64,000 nt of DNA, from contig NZ_JBQHTG010000001.1 of NCBI RefSeq assembly GCF_052065835.1, forward strand, positions 992,001 through 1,056,000, in the 5' to 3' direction. Below are positions 8,249-16,225 of the stretch, piece by piece (the stretch's first letter is position 1; each line of letters starts with the position of its first letter). The position numbers were made by a program, and so were the translations under genes. The notes under the pieces were generated by a model. The model worked only from the letters and a program-made list of their open reading frames with translations, was not told the origin of the DNA and searched no databases. Origin of the DNA: Laedolimicola sp934402125. GTDB lineage: Bacteria; Bacillota; Clostridia; Lachnospirales; Lachnospiraceae.

Positions 8249-8446
8249 ATGGCAAAAAACAAAACAGAGATTCATGTGACCACTGTATTTGACGGGGAGC
8301 TTGACGCCACTGATGTGTTCGTCAGCCTGATTTCCCAGAAATACGGAAAGACAAATACAAAAGAATATCTTGCTAAAAAGAAAGATATAGGCTATAATGA
8401 AGATGAGGTTCAAAAGAGCCAGATACCGTCTGGATTGTGTGGGTAA
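8249..8446 (+). CDS. tnpW: Transposon-encoded protein TnpW
   Basis: A 65-residue TnpW-like protein (MAKNKTEIHVTTVFDG opening; acidic centre; Lys-rich end). It is known from Tn4451/Tn4453-type transposons, directly upstream of the recombinase gene, as here with no gap. Its role is unclear; a regulatory or directionality function is suspected. A TGGAGG ribosome site precedes ATG 8249. Confidence 0.75.
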   Translation: MAKNKTEIHVTTVFDGELDATDVFVSLISQKYGKTNTKEYLAKKKDIGYNEDEVQKSQIPSGLCG

Positions 8447-10117
8447 ATGGCTATGATGAACGAAATGGAATACAGAACAATCGGTTCGGCACTTGCCGGG
8501 GGTTATCGTGCGGCGGTCTATTGCAGGCTGTCAAAGGACGATGACCTGCAAGGCGAAAGTGCCAGTATCGCAAACCAGCGTGATATGCTGGAAAAATACT
8601 GCGAAAAGCAGGGATGGGAGGTTGTGGCAGTCTATCAGGACGATGGCTTCACAGGTCTTAACATGGAGCGTCCTGACCTACAGAGAATGTTGAGAGCCAT
8701 TGAGCGCAGGCAGATCAACCTTGTCATCACGAAAGACCTCAGCCGACTGGGGCGTAATTATCTGCAAACCGGGCATTTGATTGAGGACTTTTTCCCAAGA
8801 AACGGTGTCCGCTATATCGCCATGAATGACGGCATCGACACCCTGCGGGATAACAACGACATTGCCCCGTTCAAGAATATCCTGAACGAGATGTACAGCA
8901 AGGATATTTCCAAGAAAGTCCATTCCTCTTATCTTCTGAAAGCGCAGAAAGGACAGTTTACCGGGTGTCTTGCCCCGTTTGGGTATCGGAAAGACCCGGA
9001 GGACAAAAACCATCTGCTCATTGACGAGGAAACCGCCCCGATTGTGCGGCTGATTTTCGGATATGCCCTGAACGGTCATGGTCCGAACTATATCCGCAGA
9101 CGGCTGGAGAAAGAAAAAATCCCCTGCCCTACATGGTGGAACCGGGAACGGGGGCTTCGCAATACCCGCACCAAATGGGAAAAGAAAGACCCAGAAAACG
9201 GGCGGTATATGTGGGACTTCTCCGTTATCAAAGACCTTTTGATGAATCCCGTCTACACCGGGGCGATTGCTTCCCAGAAAAAGGACTACCGCTTCAAAAT
9301 CGGCACGATTGGGGAAAAGAAGCCGGAGGACTGGATTGTGGTGGAGGGACAGCATGAACCGCTGATTGACAGCATGAGCTTTGACATTGTGCAGAACAAG
9401 CTGAAATCCCGCCAGCGTCCGGGGCAGACCAATGAAATCAGCCTGTTTGCCGGACTGTTAAAATGCGGCGAGTGTGGGAAGTCGCTGACGGTACGCTACA
9501 CAAACGCTAAACATCCCCAGCGGATTTACTCCTGCAAGACCTACAATGCCTTTGGAAAGAACCACTGCACCCAGCACCGGATTGATTATGACACCCTTTA
9601 CAGCCATGTGCTGCGGAAAATCCGGGAATGTGCCAGAGCTGCCCTGATGGACGGGGAAGCGGTTGCCGACCGCCTGACCAATACCTGTGAAGCCGAGCAG
9701 CGGGAACAGCGGGAAGCAATGGAACGCTCCCTTACAAGGGACGAGGAACGGATTGAGGTTCTGGACAAAATGGTCATGCGGCTTTATGAGGATATGATTG
9801 CAGGGCGTATCAGTGAGCAGAATTTCAACACCATGCTGGAAAAGACACAGACCGAGCAGACGGAGCTTAAAACAAAAGTGTCCGAGGGCAGAAAGCGGCT
9901 GTCCGATGAAGTCCAGCTTGCCAATGATGCAAAACAATGGGTGGAAGCCATTCAGGAATACGCCAACATCACAGAGCTGGACGCAGCCACCCTCAACCGC
10001 TTAATCAAAGAAATCGTTGTGCATGAGCGCATTGACGAAGATAAAACAAGACACATTTCTATCGAAATTCATTTTAATCTCAAACCCATCCCGGAGGTGG
10101 AACAGGTCACTGCCTGA
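8447..10117 (+). CDS. tnpX: Large serine recombinase, TnpX type
   Basis: A 556-residue large serine recombinase that excises and inserts the transposon. The N-terminal resolvase domain has YCRLSKDDD (catalytic Ser about residue 28) and KDLSRLGRN (about 97-105). The recombinase domain (about 170-290) includes APFGYRKD. A zinc ribbon follows with KCGECGKS and a later Cys/His pair (YSC, HCTQH). The C-terminal third is coiled coil. It is shorter than the classical TnpX (about 700 residues) but typical of shorter homologues in Lachnospiraceae elements. It directly abuts tnpW and lies at the right end of the element, 94 bases from the boundary. Confidence 0.88.
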   Translation: MAMMNEMEYRTIGSALAGGYRAAVYCRLSKDDDLQGESASIANQRDMLEKYCEKQGWEVVAVYQDDGFTGLNMERPDLQRMLRAIERRQINLVITKDLSRLGRNYLQTGHLIEDFFPRNGVRYIAMNDGIDTLRDNNDIAPFKNILNEMYSKDISKKVHSSYLLKAQKGQFTGCLAPFGYRKDPEDKNHLLIDEETAPIVRLIFGYALNGHGPNYIRRRLEKEKIPCPTWWNRERGLRNTRTKWEKKDPENGRYMWDFSVIKDLLMNPVYTGAIASQKKDYRFKIGTIGEKKPEDWIVVEGQHEPLIDSMSFDIVQNKLKSRQRPGQTNEISLFAGLLKCGECGKSLTVRYTNAKHPQRIYSCKTYNAFGKNHCTQHRIDYDTLYSHVLRKIRECARAALMDGEAVADRLTNTCEAEQREQREAMERSLTRDEERIEVLDKMVMRLYEDMIAGRISEQNFNTMLEKTQTEQTELKTKVSEGRKRLSDEVQLANDAKQWVEAIQEYANITELDAATLNRLIKEIVVHERIDEDKTRHISIEIHFNLKPIPEVEQVTA

Positions 10118-10210
10118 CCTGTCCCGCCGGGACGGTTCTCTTAACAACACCATATAGATTTTTTGTACGCCGCCGCCCGCCATCGAGCAGAGTTTTTACA
10201 CCTAATTGGG

Positions 10211-10212
10211 GA
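10211..10212. other. Right end of the mobilizable transposon (GA target)
   Basis: Transposon-side sequence (CCTAATTGGG) stops and maff2 coding sequence begins at this GA. TnpX-type recombinases are known to use a GA dinucleotide at the crossover. The left end is outside the window. Confidence 0.55.
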
Positions 10213-10292
10213 TGAAACAGCTGATGGCCGGTGGCGGCGTGGCCCTCATCGGTATCACTCTGGTACCTCTGCTTTCCGGACTCTTCGGTTAA
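10212..10292 (+). pseudogene. maff2 3' fragment (conjugative element membrane protein)
   Basis: The last 26 codons of a Maff2-family small membrane protein (MKQLMAGGGVALIG opening, ending LLSGLFG and TAA). Maff2 proteins are about 70-residue membrane proteins of the transfer module of Firmicute conjugative elements. The 5' part has been separated by the transposon insertion. About 80 bases of further element-like sequence follow before the MerR gene. Confidence 0.65.
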
Positions 10293-10375
10293 TCTGAAGC
10301 CAGACTGCTTGCCGGAGCAGAAAATCCGGTCGGGCGGCGCAAGCTGCCTGTTTACATACCTATGCCTGGCAAATT

Positions 10376-10813
10376 TTATATGTGGGCATTGTCATATAGC
10401 TTTTGAATGTCCTTTGGGAGATTATCAGGGAGCATGGCATTGATCATATCCTCGCTGCCATCAGCCATTGCGGTGTCATAATACCAGCATTTGAATTCCA
10501 GCATGGCGAGCGTTTTTTCCAACTGCTTGATTTCCTCTATGACAGCAGCCTTTCGATGCTCAAATAGTTCTTTCCGTTTTGCGTAGGTGGAAGAGCCTTC
10601 TGCAACCCATTCAAAAAACTGTTTGATATCTTTGATTTCAAGACCGGATCGTTTCAGGCACTCGATAATACGCAGTGCTTCGAGTTCGTTGTCACTAAAG
10701 TAACGGATATTGCCTTTGCGTACAAGATTCGGGAAAAAGCCTTCCTTATCGTAATATCTCAAAGTTGAAATAGGGAGATGAAACATCTCGGATACCTGAC
10801 CAATTGTGTACAT
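10376..10813 (-). CDS. MerR family transcriptional regulator
   Basis: A 145-residue MerR regulator. The winged helix-turn-helix is MYTIGQVSEMFHLPISTLRY (residues 1-20) with RYYDKEGFFP and wing region NIRYFSD. A coiled-coil dimer helix (about 80-120) follows, and the short C-terminal effector region has one Cys (KCWYYD). The ATG at 10813 has GAAAGAGG upstream. It faces a divergent hydrolase operon whose promoter carries a perfect MerR-type operator (10858-10888), so it very likely controls that operon and itself. Inducer unknown. Confidence 0.88.
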   Translation of the reverse strand: MYTIGQVSEMFHLPISTLRYYDKEGFFPNLVRKGNIRYFSDNELEALRIIECLKRSGLEIKDIKQFFEWVAEGSSTYAKRKELFEHRKAAVIEEIKQLEKTLAMLEFKCWYYDTAMADGSEDMINAMLPDNLPKDIQKLYDNAHI

Positions 10814-10857
10814 AGAAATACCTCTTTCAAATTCACAGAAATTTTTCAAAATAATAC

Positions 10858-10888
10858 TTGACCTAAAGTAAGGTTTAGGTTTTATGAT
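10858..10888 (+). promoter_or_regulatory. MerR-type promoter with 19-bp spacer and operator
   Basis: TTGACC (10858-10863) and TATGAT (10883-10888) are separated by 19 bp, the overlong spacer typical of MerR-activated promoters. The spacer contains a perfect dyad ACCTAAA-N6-TTTAGGT (10861-10880). Confidence 0.8.
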
Positions 10889-10950
10889 GCCATTATAAAG
10901 CAAAGAGGCTTTCGTTTCAATAGAATTATTACATGGAGGTATCTGATATT

Positions 10951-11946
10951 ATGAAAACAGAAGAACTCAAGATGGTTTCAGAATGGGATAAGACCTTTCC
11001 CAAGAGTGAAAAGGTGGATCACAGGAAGATCACATTTGTAAATCGCTACGGCATTACCCTTGCAGCGGATATGTATACCCCGAAGAATGCAGAGGGGAAA
11101 CTTCCGGCAATTGCAGTAAGCGGTCCATTCGGGGCGGTGAAGGAGCAATGTTCCGGACTGTATGCGCAGACAATGGCAGAAAGAGGATTCCTCACAATCG
11201 CATTTGATCCCTCTTATACAGGAGAGAGCGGCGGTATGCCCAGATATATGGCATCGCCTGATATTAACACAGAGGATTTTATGGCGGCTGTTGACTTCCT
11301 TTCCGTACAGGATAATGTAGATGCAGATAAGATCGGCATTATCGGTATCTGCGGCTGGGGCGGTATGGCGATCAACGCAGCAGCTCTTGATACAAGAATC
11401 AAGGCAACGGTTGCATCCACCATGTATGATATGACAAGAGTAAATGCCAACGGATATTTTGATTCAGAGGACAGTGAAGAAGCCCGATTTGCAAAGAAGC
11501 AGGCTATGAATGCCCTTAGAACGGAGGAATATAAAAAGGGTTCCTATTCCAGAGCAGGCGGATGTGCAGAACTGCCGGTTCCTGCTGATGCACCGTTCTT
11601 TGTAAAGGATTATAGTGAATATTATAAGGGAAGATGCTATCACGAAAGAAGCCTGAATTCCAATGAAGGATGGAACAGCATTGGCTGTCAGTCCTTTATG
11701 AATCAGCCGATTCTGAAATACAGCAACGAAATCAGAAGCGCTGTTCTTATCATACATGGGGAGAAAGCGCACAGCTATTATTTCGGAAAAGACGCATATG
11801 AGGCTATGATCAGGGACAGCAAGTATGCTGCGAATAAGGAGCTTCTCACAATCCCTGGCGCAGTTCATACAGATCTCTATGACAACCTGGAGGTTATTCC
11901 TTTCGACAAGATGCAGAAATTTTTTGAAGAGAACGGAGTGTGTTAA
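10951..11946 (+). CDS. Alpha/beta hydrolase (YcjY/dienelactone hydrolase-like)
   Basis: A 331-residue alpha/beta hydrolase, cytoplasmic, no signal peptide. The nucleophile elbow reads GICGWGG (about residues 135-141), with Cys or the neighbouring position in place of the usual Ser, as in YcjY-like and dienelactone hydrolase-like proteins. An oxyanion-type segment AVSGPFGAVKEQ is at about 54-65, and a C-terminal AVHTDLYD supplies the His. Start ATG 10951 follows ATGGAGGTATC. It heads an operon with the flavodoxin-like reductase (2-base gap) and a lipoprotein, under the MerR promoter. Substrate unknown; detoxification of a small molecule is the likely theme. Confidence 0.8.
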   Translation: MKTEELKMVSEWDKTFPKSEKVDHRKITFVNRYGITLAADMYTPKNAEGKLPAIAVSGPFGAVKEQCSGLYAQTMAERGFLTIAFDPSYTGESGGMPRYMASPDINTEDFMAAVDFLSVQDNVDADKIGIIGICGWGGMAINAAALDTRIKATVASTMYDMTRVNANGYFDSEDSEEARFAKKQAMNALRTEEYKKGSYSRAGGCAELPVPADAPFFVKDYSEYYKGRCYHERSLNSNEGWNSIGCQSFMNQPILKYSNEIRSAVLIIHGEKAHSYYFGKDAYEAMIRDSKYAANKELLTIPGAVHTDLYDNLEVIPFDKMQKFFEENGVC

Positions 11947-11948
11947 TT

Positions 11949-12491
11949 ATGGCAAAGAAAGTAGTGATTATTTCAACAAGTCTTCGTGGCGGCAGCAATT
12001 CGGACATTCTTGCAAGGGAATGTGAGAGGGGTGCGAAAGAAGCCGGACACGAAGTAGAATACATTTCCTTAAAAGGAAAAGAGATTAAATATTGTATTGG
12101 ATGCTTATCTTGTCAGGCAAAAGGGGTCTGTGTTCTGAAAGATGATGTGGCAGAAATCATGGCAAAGGTTAAGGATGCAGAGGTGCTCGTTTTTGCTACG
12201 CCGATTTATTATTATGAGATGGCCGGACAGATGAAGACGCTGCTTGACCGCTTGAATCCGCTGTTCCCCTCTGATTATGCATTCCGGGATGTTTATATGA
12301 TTGCAACTGCCGCAGAGGATGCGGACAGTGCATTTGAAAAAGCATACAGTGGCCTTCAGGGATGGGTAGACTGCTTCGGAAAGGCAGCGCTGAAAGGCAT
12401 TGTAACCGGTGATGGAATAGCTGATCCCAATGATGCAGGCAATCATAAAGACGCTATGCAAAACGCCTACGAGCTTGGAAAGCGTCTGTAA
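11949..12491 (+). CDS. Flavodoxin family NAD(P)H-dependent oxidoreductase
   Basis: A 180-residue FMN-dependent reductase. The FMN phosphate loop is STSLRGGSNSD (about residues 10-20), a cysteine-rich CIGCLSCQAKGVCVLKDD follows (about 48-65), and TPIYYYEMAGQMK is the second FMN-binding segment. Similar proteins reduce quinones or iron-sulfur partners. Start ATG 11949 is preceded by CGGAGTG. It belongs to the MerR-controlled operon. Confidence 0.85.
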   Translation: MAKKVVIISTSLRGGSNSDILARECERGAKEAGHEVEYISLKGKEIKYCIGCLSCQAKGVCVLKDDVAEIMAKVKDAEVLVFATPIYYYEMAGQMKTLLDRLNPLFPSDYAFRDVYMIATAAEDADSAFEKAYSGLQGWVDCFGKAALKGIVTGDGIADPNDAGNHKDAMQNAYELGKRL

Positions 12492-12494
12492 GGA

Positions 12495-12887
12495 ATGAAG
12501 AAACTAATTTCAACGATCCTGTGCATTGCGTTTGTTTTTTGCTTGACAGCCTGTGGGAGCACATCAGATGATACGGCTGGAACACCAGTTTCGGAATCAG
12601 AAAACTATGTGGAACAGGCGAAGAATGACGCCACAAACAGTACAGACACGCCGGACAAGGGATATGTTGATGGCGAAACGAATACGGTTTCCGGTGAGGA
12701 AAGTGAAATGAAATTATATATCAATGATGTAGAAGTACCTGTCATCTGGGAAGAAAATGATTCGGTCGCAGAGCTTAGGGACGATGCTTCAAAGGGCGAT
12801 ATGATTATTTCAATGTCAAAAATGTTCGCACTCTTCCGGGATGCCCAGACATTGTGCTTCCAAAGTATAAAACAGTTATTTTTGTAA
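12495..12887 (+). pseudogene. Truncated lipoprotein with cyclophilin-like domain
   Basis: Residues 1-20 are a lipoprotein signal with lipobox LTAC (Cys about 20). The linker is Ser/Thr/Asp-rich, then a cyclophilin-like domain starts (MKLYINDVEVPVIWEE) but stops after about 37 residues at IISMS (near 12818). From there the frame runs through sequence that in another frame encodes Vsr. The gene has lost its 3' part through a deletion joining it to a vsr fragment. An intact version would be a secreted partner of the hydrolase/reductase operon. Confidence 0.7.
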
Positions 12888-13129
12888 ATGGGTGTTTTTG
12901 GCACAAACATGACTGTCCAAGATTTGTTTGGCCCTCTTCCAATGAGGATTACTGGATTCCAAAGATTCAGAGAAATGTGGAAAGGGATGAAATGAATACT
13001 CGCCATCTTATGTCTCTGGGGTGGAATGTACTTGTGGTATGGGAGTGTCAGCTGAAGAAAAAAGCCTTTAAACATACTATGAGCCAGTTAGAGTCTGATA
13101 TTAGGAAAGGAACGGAGAAACATGAATAG
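12818..13129 (+). pseudogene. vsr (very short patch repair endonuclease) C-terminal remnant
   Basis: In the frame starting KNVRTLPGCPDIVLPKYK the sequence continues FVNGCFWHKHDC and ends with LGWNVLVVWECQLK, the conserved core and end of Vsr, which nicks T:G mismatches next to 5-methylcytosine sites. The N-terminal part (about 45 residues, with the RSxNMSRIRSKDT region) is missing. The break coincides with the end of the lipoprotein, so this is a recombination junction. No cytosine methyltransferase gene is nearby. Confidence 0.75.
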
Positions 13130-13182
13130 ATATACTTTTTCAACACAATCAGGAAAGGCATACTACTGTAACTCCATATGAC

Positions 13183-13380
13183 GTGAAATGCCCGGTATGC
13201 GGCGTAGTCAATCACAGCCTGTTTCTCGAAGAGACGGATGGCTGGATGGAATGCGAGCACTGCGGCCATACAGCAAAATATTGCTGGGAACCGCAGACAA
13301 AAAAGCAGATTCCGGTATTTGTAATCCGAAATCTGCAGGCGCAGGTCGTACCTGCTGATTGCGTACACACATGTAGATAA
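13183..13380 (+). CDS. Small zinc-ribbon protein (possibly frameshifted)
   Basis: A 65-codon frame starting at GTG 13183 with two knuckles, CPVCG (about residues 3-7) and CEHCG (about 24-28), then a basic tail. There is no good ribosome site at the GTG. A separate frame starting ATG 13122 (MNRYTFSTQSGKAYYC) would join it smoothly if one base near 13169-13171 were removed, so the true gene may begin at 13122 and carry a one-base insertion. Function unknown; small zinc ribbons are common in conjugative element debris. Confidence 0.45.
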   Translation: MKCPVCGVVNHSLFLEETDGWMECEHCGHTAKYCWEPQTKKQIPVFVIRNLQAQVVPADCVHTCR

Positions 13381-13396
13381 GAAGGGAGTTAAATAA

Positions 13397-13597
13397 GTGC
13401 CACATGAAAACCTTGGATGGCGCTCGAGAAAGATATACTGCCCCAACTGCCGCCAGCTAGTAATTGGCTATGAAGGTAAAGATGGCATAACCCGAATGAC
13501 CTGCGACAGGTGCGGGACCGCGATGGTCAGCAAATCGATGGGACGCAGGCATGACCGCGTTGACATATACGCCCCACGGGGTCAGGAGCGCATTTAA
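13397..13597 (+). CDS. Small zinc-ribbon protein
   Basis: A 66-residue basic protein with CPNC (residues 15-18) and CDRC (36-39), a four-cysteine zinc ribbon, followed by MVSKSMGRRHDRVDIY. The start is GTG 13397 behind AAGAAGGGAG. It follows the other zinc ribbon by 16 bases. Unknown function, probably element-derived. Confidence 0.55.
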   Translation: MPHENLGWRSRKIYCPNCRQLVIGYEGKDGITRMTCDRCGTAMVSKSMGRRHDRVDIYAPRGQERI

Positions 13598-13716
13598 TAA
13601 TTGAATCAATTTGGCATAACGACGGAATGGTTGAGATGAAACAGGCTGCGTAAATCCATCTCCAGGTCACATGCTGTAATGATCGGTCAGTTAAACCAGA
13701 CATACATGAGAGGCTG

Positions 13717-13775
13717 CCGACAAGACGGGATTCCTATATTCATAGGATCCCTGCCTTGCCGGTAGTCTTTTTCTT
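13717..13775 (+). terminator. Rho-independent terminator-like hairpin
   Basis: An interrupted stem CCG-CAAG-GGGA-TCCTAT (13717 on) pairs with ATAGGA-CCC-CTTG-CGG (to 13762) around an ATTC loop, followed by TAGTCTTTTTCTT. It closes the zinc-ribbon segment. Confidence 0.6.
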
Positions 13776-13873
13776 GTTATGGCGACGAGGAAAATGAACA
13801 CCGTGCTTGCACGAGTGGGCATTTGACGACCGCTAATCAGCCGGTGAAGCAACGCTTCACGGCGCTTTCGGCA

Positions 13874-13908
13874 AGGCTTTCGAAACCAAAACATCACATC
13901 GAAAGCCT
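13874..13908. repeat. 9-bp inverted repeat upstream of XRE gene
   Basis: AGGCTTTCG (13874-13882) and CGAAAGCCT (13900-13908) form a perfect inverted repeat with a 17-base loop. A second hairpin GTGAAGC-AAC-GCTTCAC lies at 13844-13860. The 13598-14075 stretch holds no other gene. Confidence 0.45.
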
Positions 13909-14075
13909 GACATGCATTAAGGGCTGAGGATACAAATATTGCTCGATCTCTGATTTTCAGAAAAGCAGTATCGGTACCCTTTCTTTAGTGCATCCATTTT
14001 CGGGAGTATGGTCAGGAACGTACTGTGAGCAATGGTATCCTTTGCTCTTCCGCAGCAGGCGGAAAGGAAAACAGT

Positions 14076-14363
14076 ATGTATTTTGACGCAACCGAATTCG
14101 CAGCTCGCCTTAGCACTCTTCGCAAGGCACAGGGAATGACCCAGGAGGAAATAGCCGAAGCACTCAATATCAGTTTGGAGCATCTCAGCAAGATGGAACG
14201 CGGTAAGAGAAAACCGTCCATTGACCTAATCATTGCCATGGCCTGCTACTTCCATGTAAGCACCGACTATCTTCTCATGGGGAAAGATCATGACATAGTG
14301 AACAGCCGCACGAAGCTTCTGGATGTGGTGACTCAGCTGACGGAAATCGCAAAAAGCCTGTAA
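14076..14363 (+). CDS. XRE family helix-turn-helix regulator
   Basis: A 95-residue Cro/CI-type repressor. The HTH spans about residues 10-65: RLSTLRKAQGMTQEEIAEAL, then ISLEHLSKMERGKRKPS and YFHVSTDYLLMG. ATG 14076 follows GGAAAGGAAAA; an upstream GTG has no such site. A degraded copy of its 3' half and downstream region lies at 30002-30184. A palindrome built on ATCAGTTAT follows the gene (14390-14413) and recurs near the copy; it may be the operator. Confidence 0.82.
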   Translation: MYFDATEFAARLSTLRKAQGMTQEEIAEALNISLEHLSKMERGKRKPSIDLIIAMACYFHVSTDYLLMGKDHDIVNSRTKLLDVVTQLTEIAKSL

Positions 14364-14484
14364 CTCTGTGCGGGATCCTTTATTCCAATTTTATCAGTTA
14401 TAATTGATATAAAGCGAACTCAAGCGGCTCATCCGAAACGAGCGGAAAGATATTCACTACTGAGGCGGCAAAGTCCTCATGTAG

Positions 14485-14619
14485 GAACAGACTGAAGCCC
14501 AGAAGAAGCCAGAGCCAAAGCACTCTATCACAGATAGATTGAAGTACGAGCAGGAACAGCAGAAGCAGACACAGGAGCAGAAAACTCCGAAACAGAAAAA
14601 ACAGAATATGGAACTCTAA
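14485..14619 (+). pseudogene. Relaxase (MobA/MobL) C-terminal remnant
   Basis: An open segment reading AQKKPEPKHSITDRLKYEQE and ending KKQNMEL plus TAA, followed by CAGGCACTTGCCGTTTTC. The intact relaxase at 4411 ends QQDMEL and is followed by nearly the same bases. A second mobilizable element was therefore once here and has been reduced to this tail. The rest of 14364-14743 holds no gene. Confidence 0.65.
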
Positions 14620-14743
14620 CAGGCACTTGCCGTTTTCTTTGTGAAAATGTCGAGTGTCTTTTTGTTTCCAGTGAAAAAGGAAAAGACACCCGGCAGACCG
14701 TGGCTACTTTTTTGCATTTTACTTCGATATAATATGCTGATCA

Positions 14744-15352
14744 TCACCTATCGGAAATAATCATGTCAATTCCTTGCTGCAAGGTTTCTTCATCAATTGC
14801 ACCCGTTGCTTGGGCGATTGCGTTTCCCTCCTCATCAATAAAATATGTGGTAGGCAGTGAATAAACACCGTAGGTTGCAGCGGCATCCTGATCTGTATCG
14901 TAAAATACCGGGAAAGAATAGCCCTGTTCTGCGATGAAAGCAGATGCAGTTTCCACAGTCTCTCTGGAGCCATCAGTCATATTGATGATGAGAAACTGTA
15001 CTTCTTCACCAATTTCCAGATATTTTTCGTTAAAATCAGGCATTTCCATTTTACATGGACTACACCAGCTTGCCCAGAAGTTTAGGACAACGGATTTCCC
15101 GATAAAATCCGAAAGATGAACTTCATTTCCATCCAGATCGTAAACTGTAAAATCCGGTGCCAATATCTTTTCTGATTCATTCTCTTGTGTTGTTGGAGTG
15201 GAGGCTTCTGTGGATTCGGTTTCCAGCGGTGTTTGTGTAGCAAGCAGATTGGGAGCCAGTTTCTGTCCAAGCTGTTTATATAGAATTCCTGCGCCACCTA
15301 AAATGAGAACAAACACAAGAAAGAGTATCATTATTATCTTCTTTTTATTCAT
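14744..15352 (-). CDS. TlpA/ResA-like membrane-anchored thioredoxin
   Basis: A 202-residue protein with an N-terminal membrane anchor (about residues 4-27), a Thr/Glu-rich linker, and a TlpA-type thioredoxin domain (about 65-200). The active site is WASWCSPCKMEMP (Cys about 96 and 99), and the cis-Pro loop is SLPTTYFID. It should reduce or exchange thiols outside the membrane using electrons passed by CcdA, encoded immediately upstream (9-base gap). GAGGAGGG precedes ATG. It is the last gene of the trx-trxR operon. Confidence 0.9.
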   Translation of the reverse strand: MNKKKIIMILFLVFVLILGGAGILYKQLGQKLAPNLLATQTPLETESTEASTPTTQENESEKILAPDFTVYDLDGNEVHLSDFIGKSVVLNFWASWCSPCKMEMPDFNEKYLEIGEEVQFLIINMTDGSRETVETASAFIAEQGYSFPVFYDTDQDAAATYGVYSLPTTYFIDEEGNAIAQATGAIDEETLQQGIDMIISDR

Positions 15353-15361
15353 AAACCCTCC

Positions 15362-16024
15362 TCAACTAAGCAGGCTGAGTAGCTGTCCCAGCGTTCCTGT
15401 TGCCATCAGGATACCCACCAATATCAGGAAACAGCCGCTGACAGTATTGATGATCCGATAGTGTTTTTTAATCCAGTTGAAGGCTGACTTCAAATAGTCG
15501 ATCAGAATAGCACTGAGAAGAAAAGGAATGCCAAGTCCCAACGAATAGCAAAGCAGCATCAGCATACCTTCGATTACATGATCCTGCTGAGAGGCCAGCA
15601 TCAAGGCAGAACCGAGGAATGCGCCCACACAAGGTGTCCAGCCCAAGGAAAATATTATGCCAAAGAGCATAGCGGGGAAGAACCCCATCTCACGACTGTT
15701 TAATGTTTTACTGCCGCCTCTGAACAAATTCATTTTGAAAATGCCCAGAAAATTGAGGCCAAAAAGAATTACTATCAATCCGGAAATTAAATTCACTGCA
15801 CCTTTGTATTCTCGCAGGAAGCTGCCAATGGTGCCTGCCAAAGTGCCCATCGCCACAAAGATTACAGTAAACCCACTAACAAATCCCATCGCTCCCAACA
15901 AGGTCTTTTTTGTGCTGCGTTCTCCACTACCTGCAAAATAGGAGATATAGATGGGCAGCATGGGAAGCAGGCAGGGTGATATGAAGGTGATAATGCCCTC
16001 CAGGTAAGCTACTGCGTATTGCAT
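15362..16024 (-). CDS. ccdA: CcdA-type thiol-disulfide transporter
   Basis: A 220-residue integral membrane protein with six predicted helices. ISPCLLPMLPIY (TM1) and GWTPCVGAFLG (TM4) carry the two conserved cysteines that relay electrons from cytoplasmic thioredoxin to extracytoplasmic thioredoxin-like proteins. The ATG at 16024 lies 11 bases after GGAAAGGGG and inside the preceding gene, so translation is coupled; GTG 16036 is an alternative. Its flanking trx-trxR fusion and TlpA would be the electron source and acceptor. Confidence 0.9.
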   Translation of the reverse strand: MQYAVAYLEGIITFISPCLLPMLPIYISYFAGSGERSTKKTLLGAMGFVSGFTVIFVAMGTLAGTIGSFLREYKGAVNLISGLIVILFGLNFLGIFKMNLFRGGSKTLNSREMGFFPAMLFGIIFSLGWTPCVGAFLGSALMLASQQDHVIEGMLMLLCYSLGLGIPFLLSAILIDYLKSAFNWIKKHYRIINTVSGCFLILVGILMATGTLGQLLSLLS

Positions 16025-16224
16025 AAACCGCTGCACCCCTTTCCGAAAATACCGGACAACAGCCAGCCGATAAAGCCCATATAGACCATCGTGATGAACG
16101 GGTTAGAAGTCAGCGGACAAGCTCCAGTGGGGCATCCCACAAAGTAGTAATATGCAAGGCCAACTAATGCGCCGCCTGCGGTAAAAAGAACTGGCTTCAG
16201 CCATTTTTTAATTTTTTCTTTCAT
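16009..16224 (-). CDS. DUF6132 family small membrane protein
   Basis: A 71-residue protein with two membrane helices (about residues 12-30 and 45-62). Between them is YFVGCPTGACPLTSNPF with a C-x4-C pair; the tail GKGCSGLCNTQ adds another C-x3-C. The DUF6132 family often sits near thioredoxin and CcdA genes, and the paired cysteines suggest a thiol relay, which is unproven. It overlaps ccdA by 16 bases. Confidence 0.75.
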   Translation of the reverse strand: MKEKIKKWLKPVLFTAGGALVGLAYYYFVGCPTGACPLTSNPFITMVYMGFIGWLLSGIFGKGCSGLCNTQ

Positions 16225-16225
16225 C

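Noticed and set aside
1..10211. Self-transmissible conjugative element
   Set aside because: A relaxase is present, but no coupling protein or secretion genes; the maff2 fragment belongs to a different, disrupted element.
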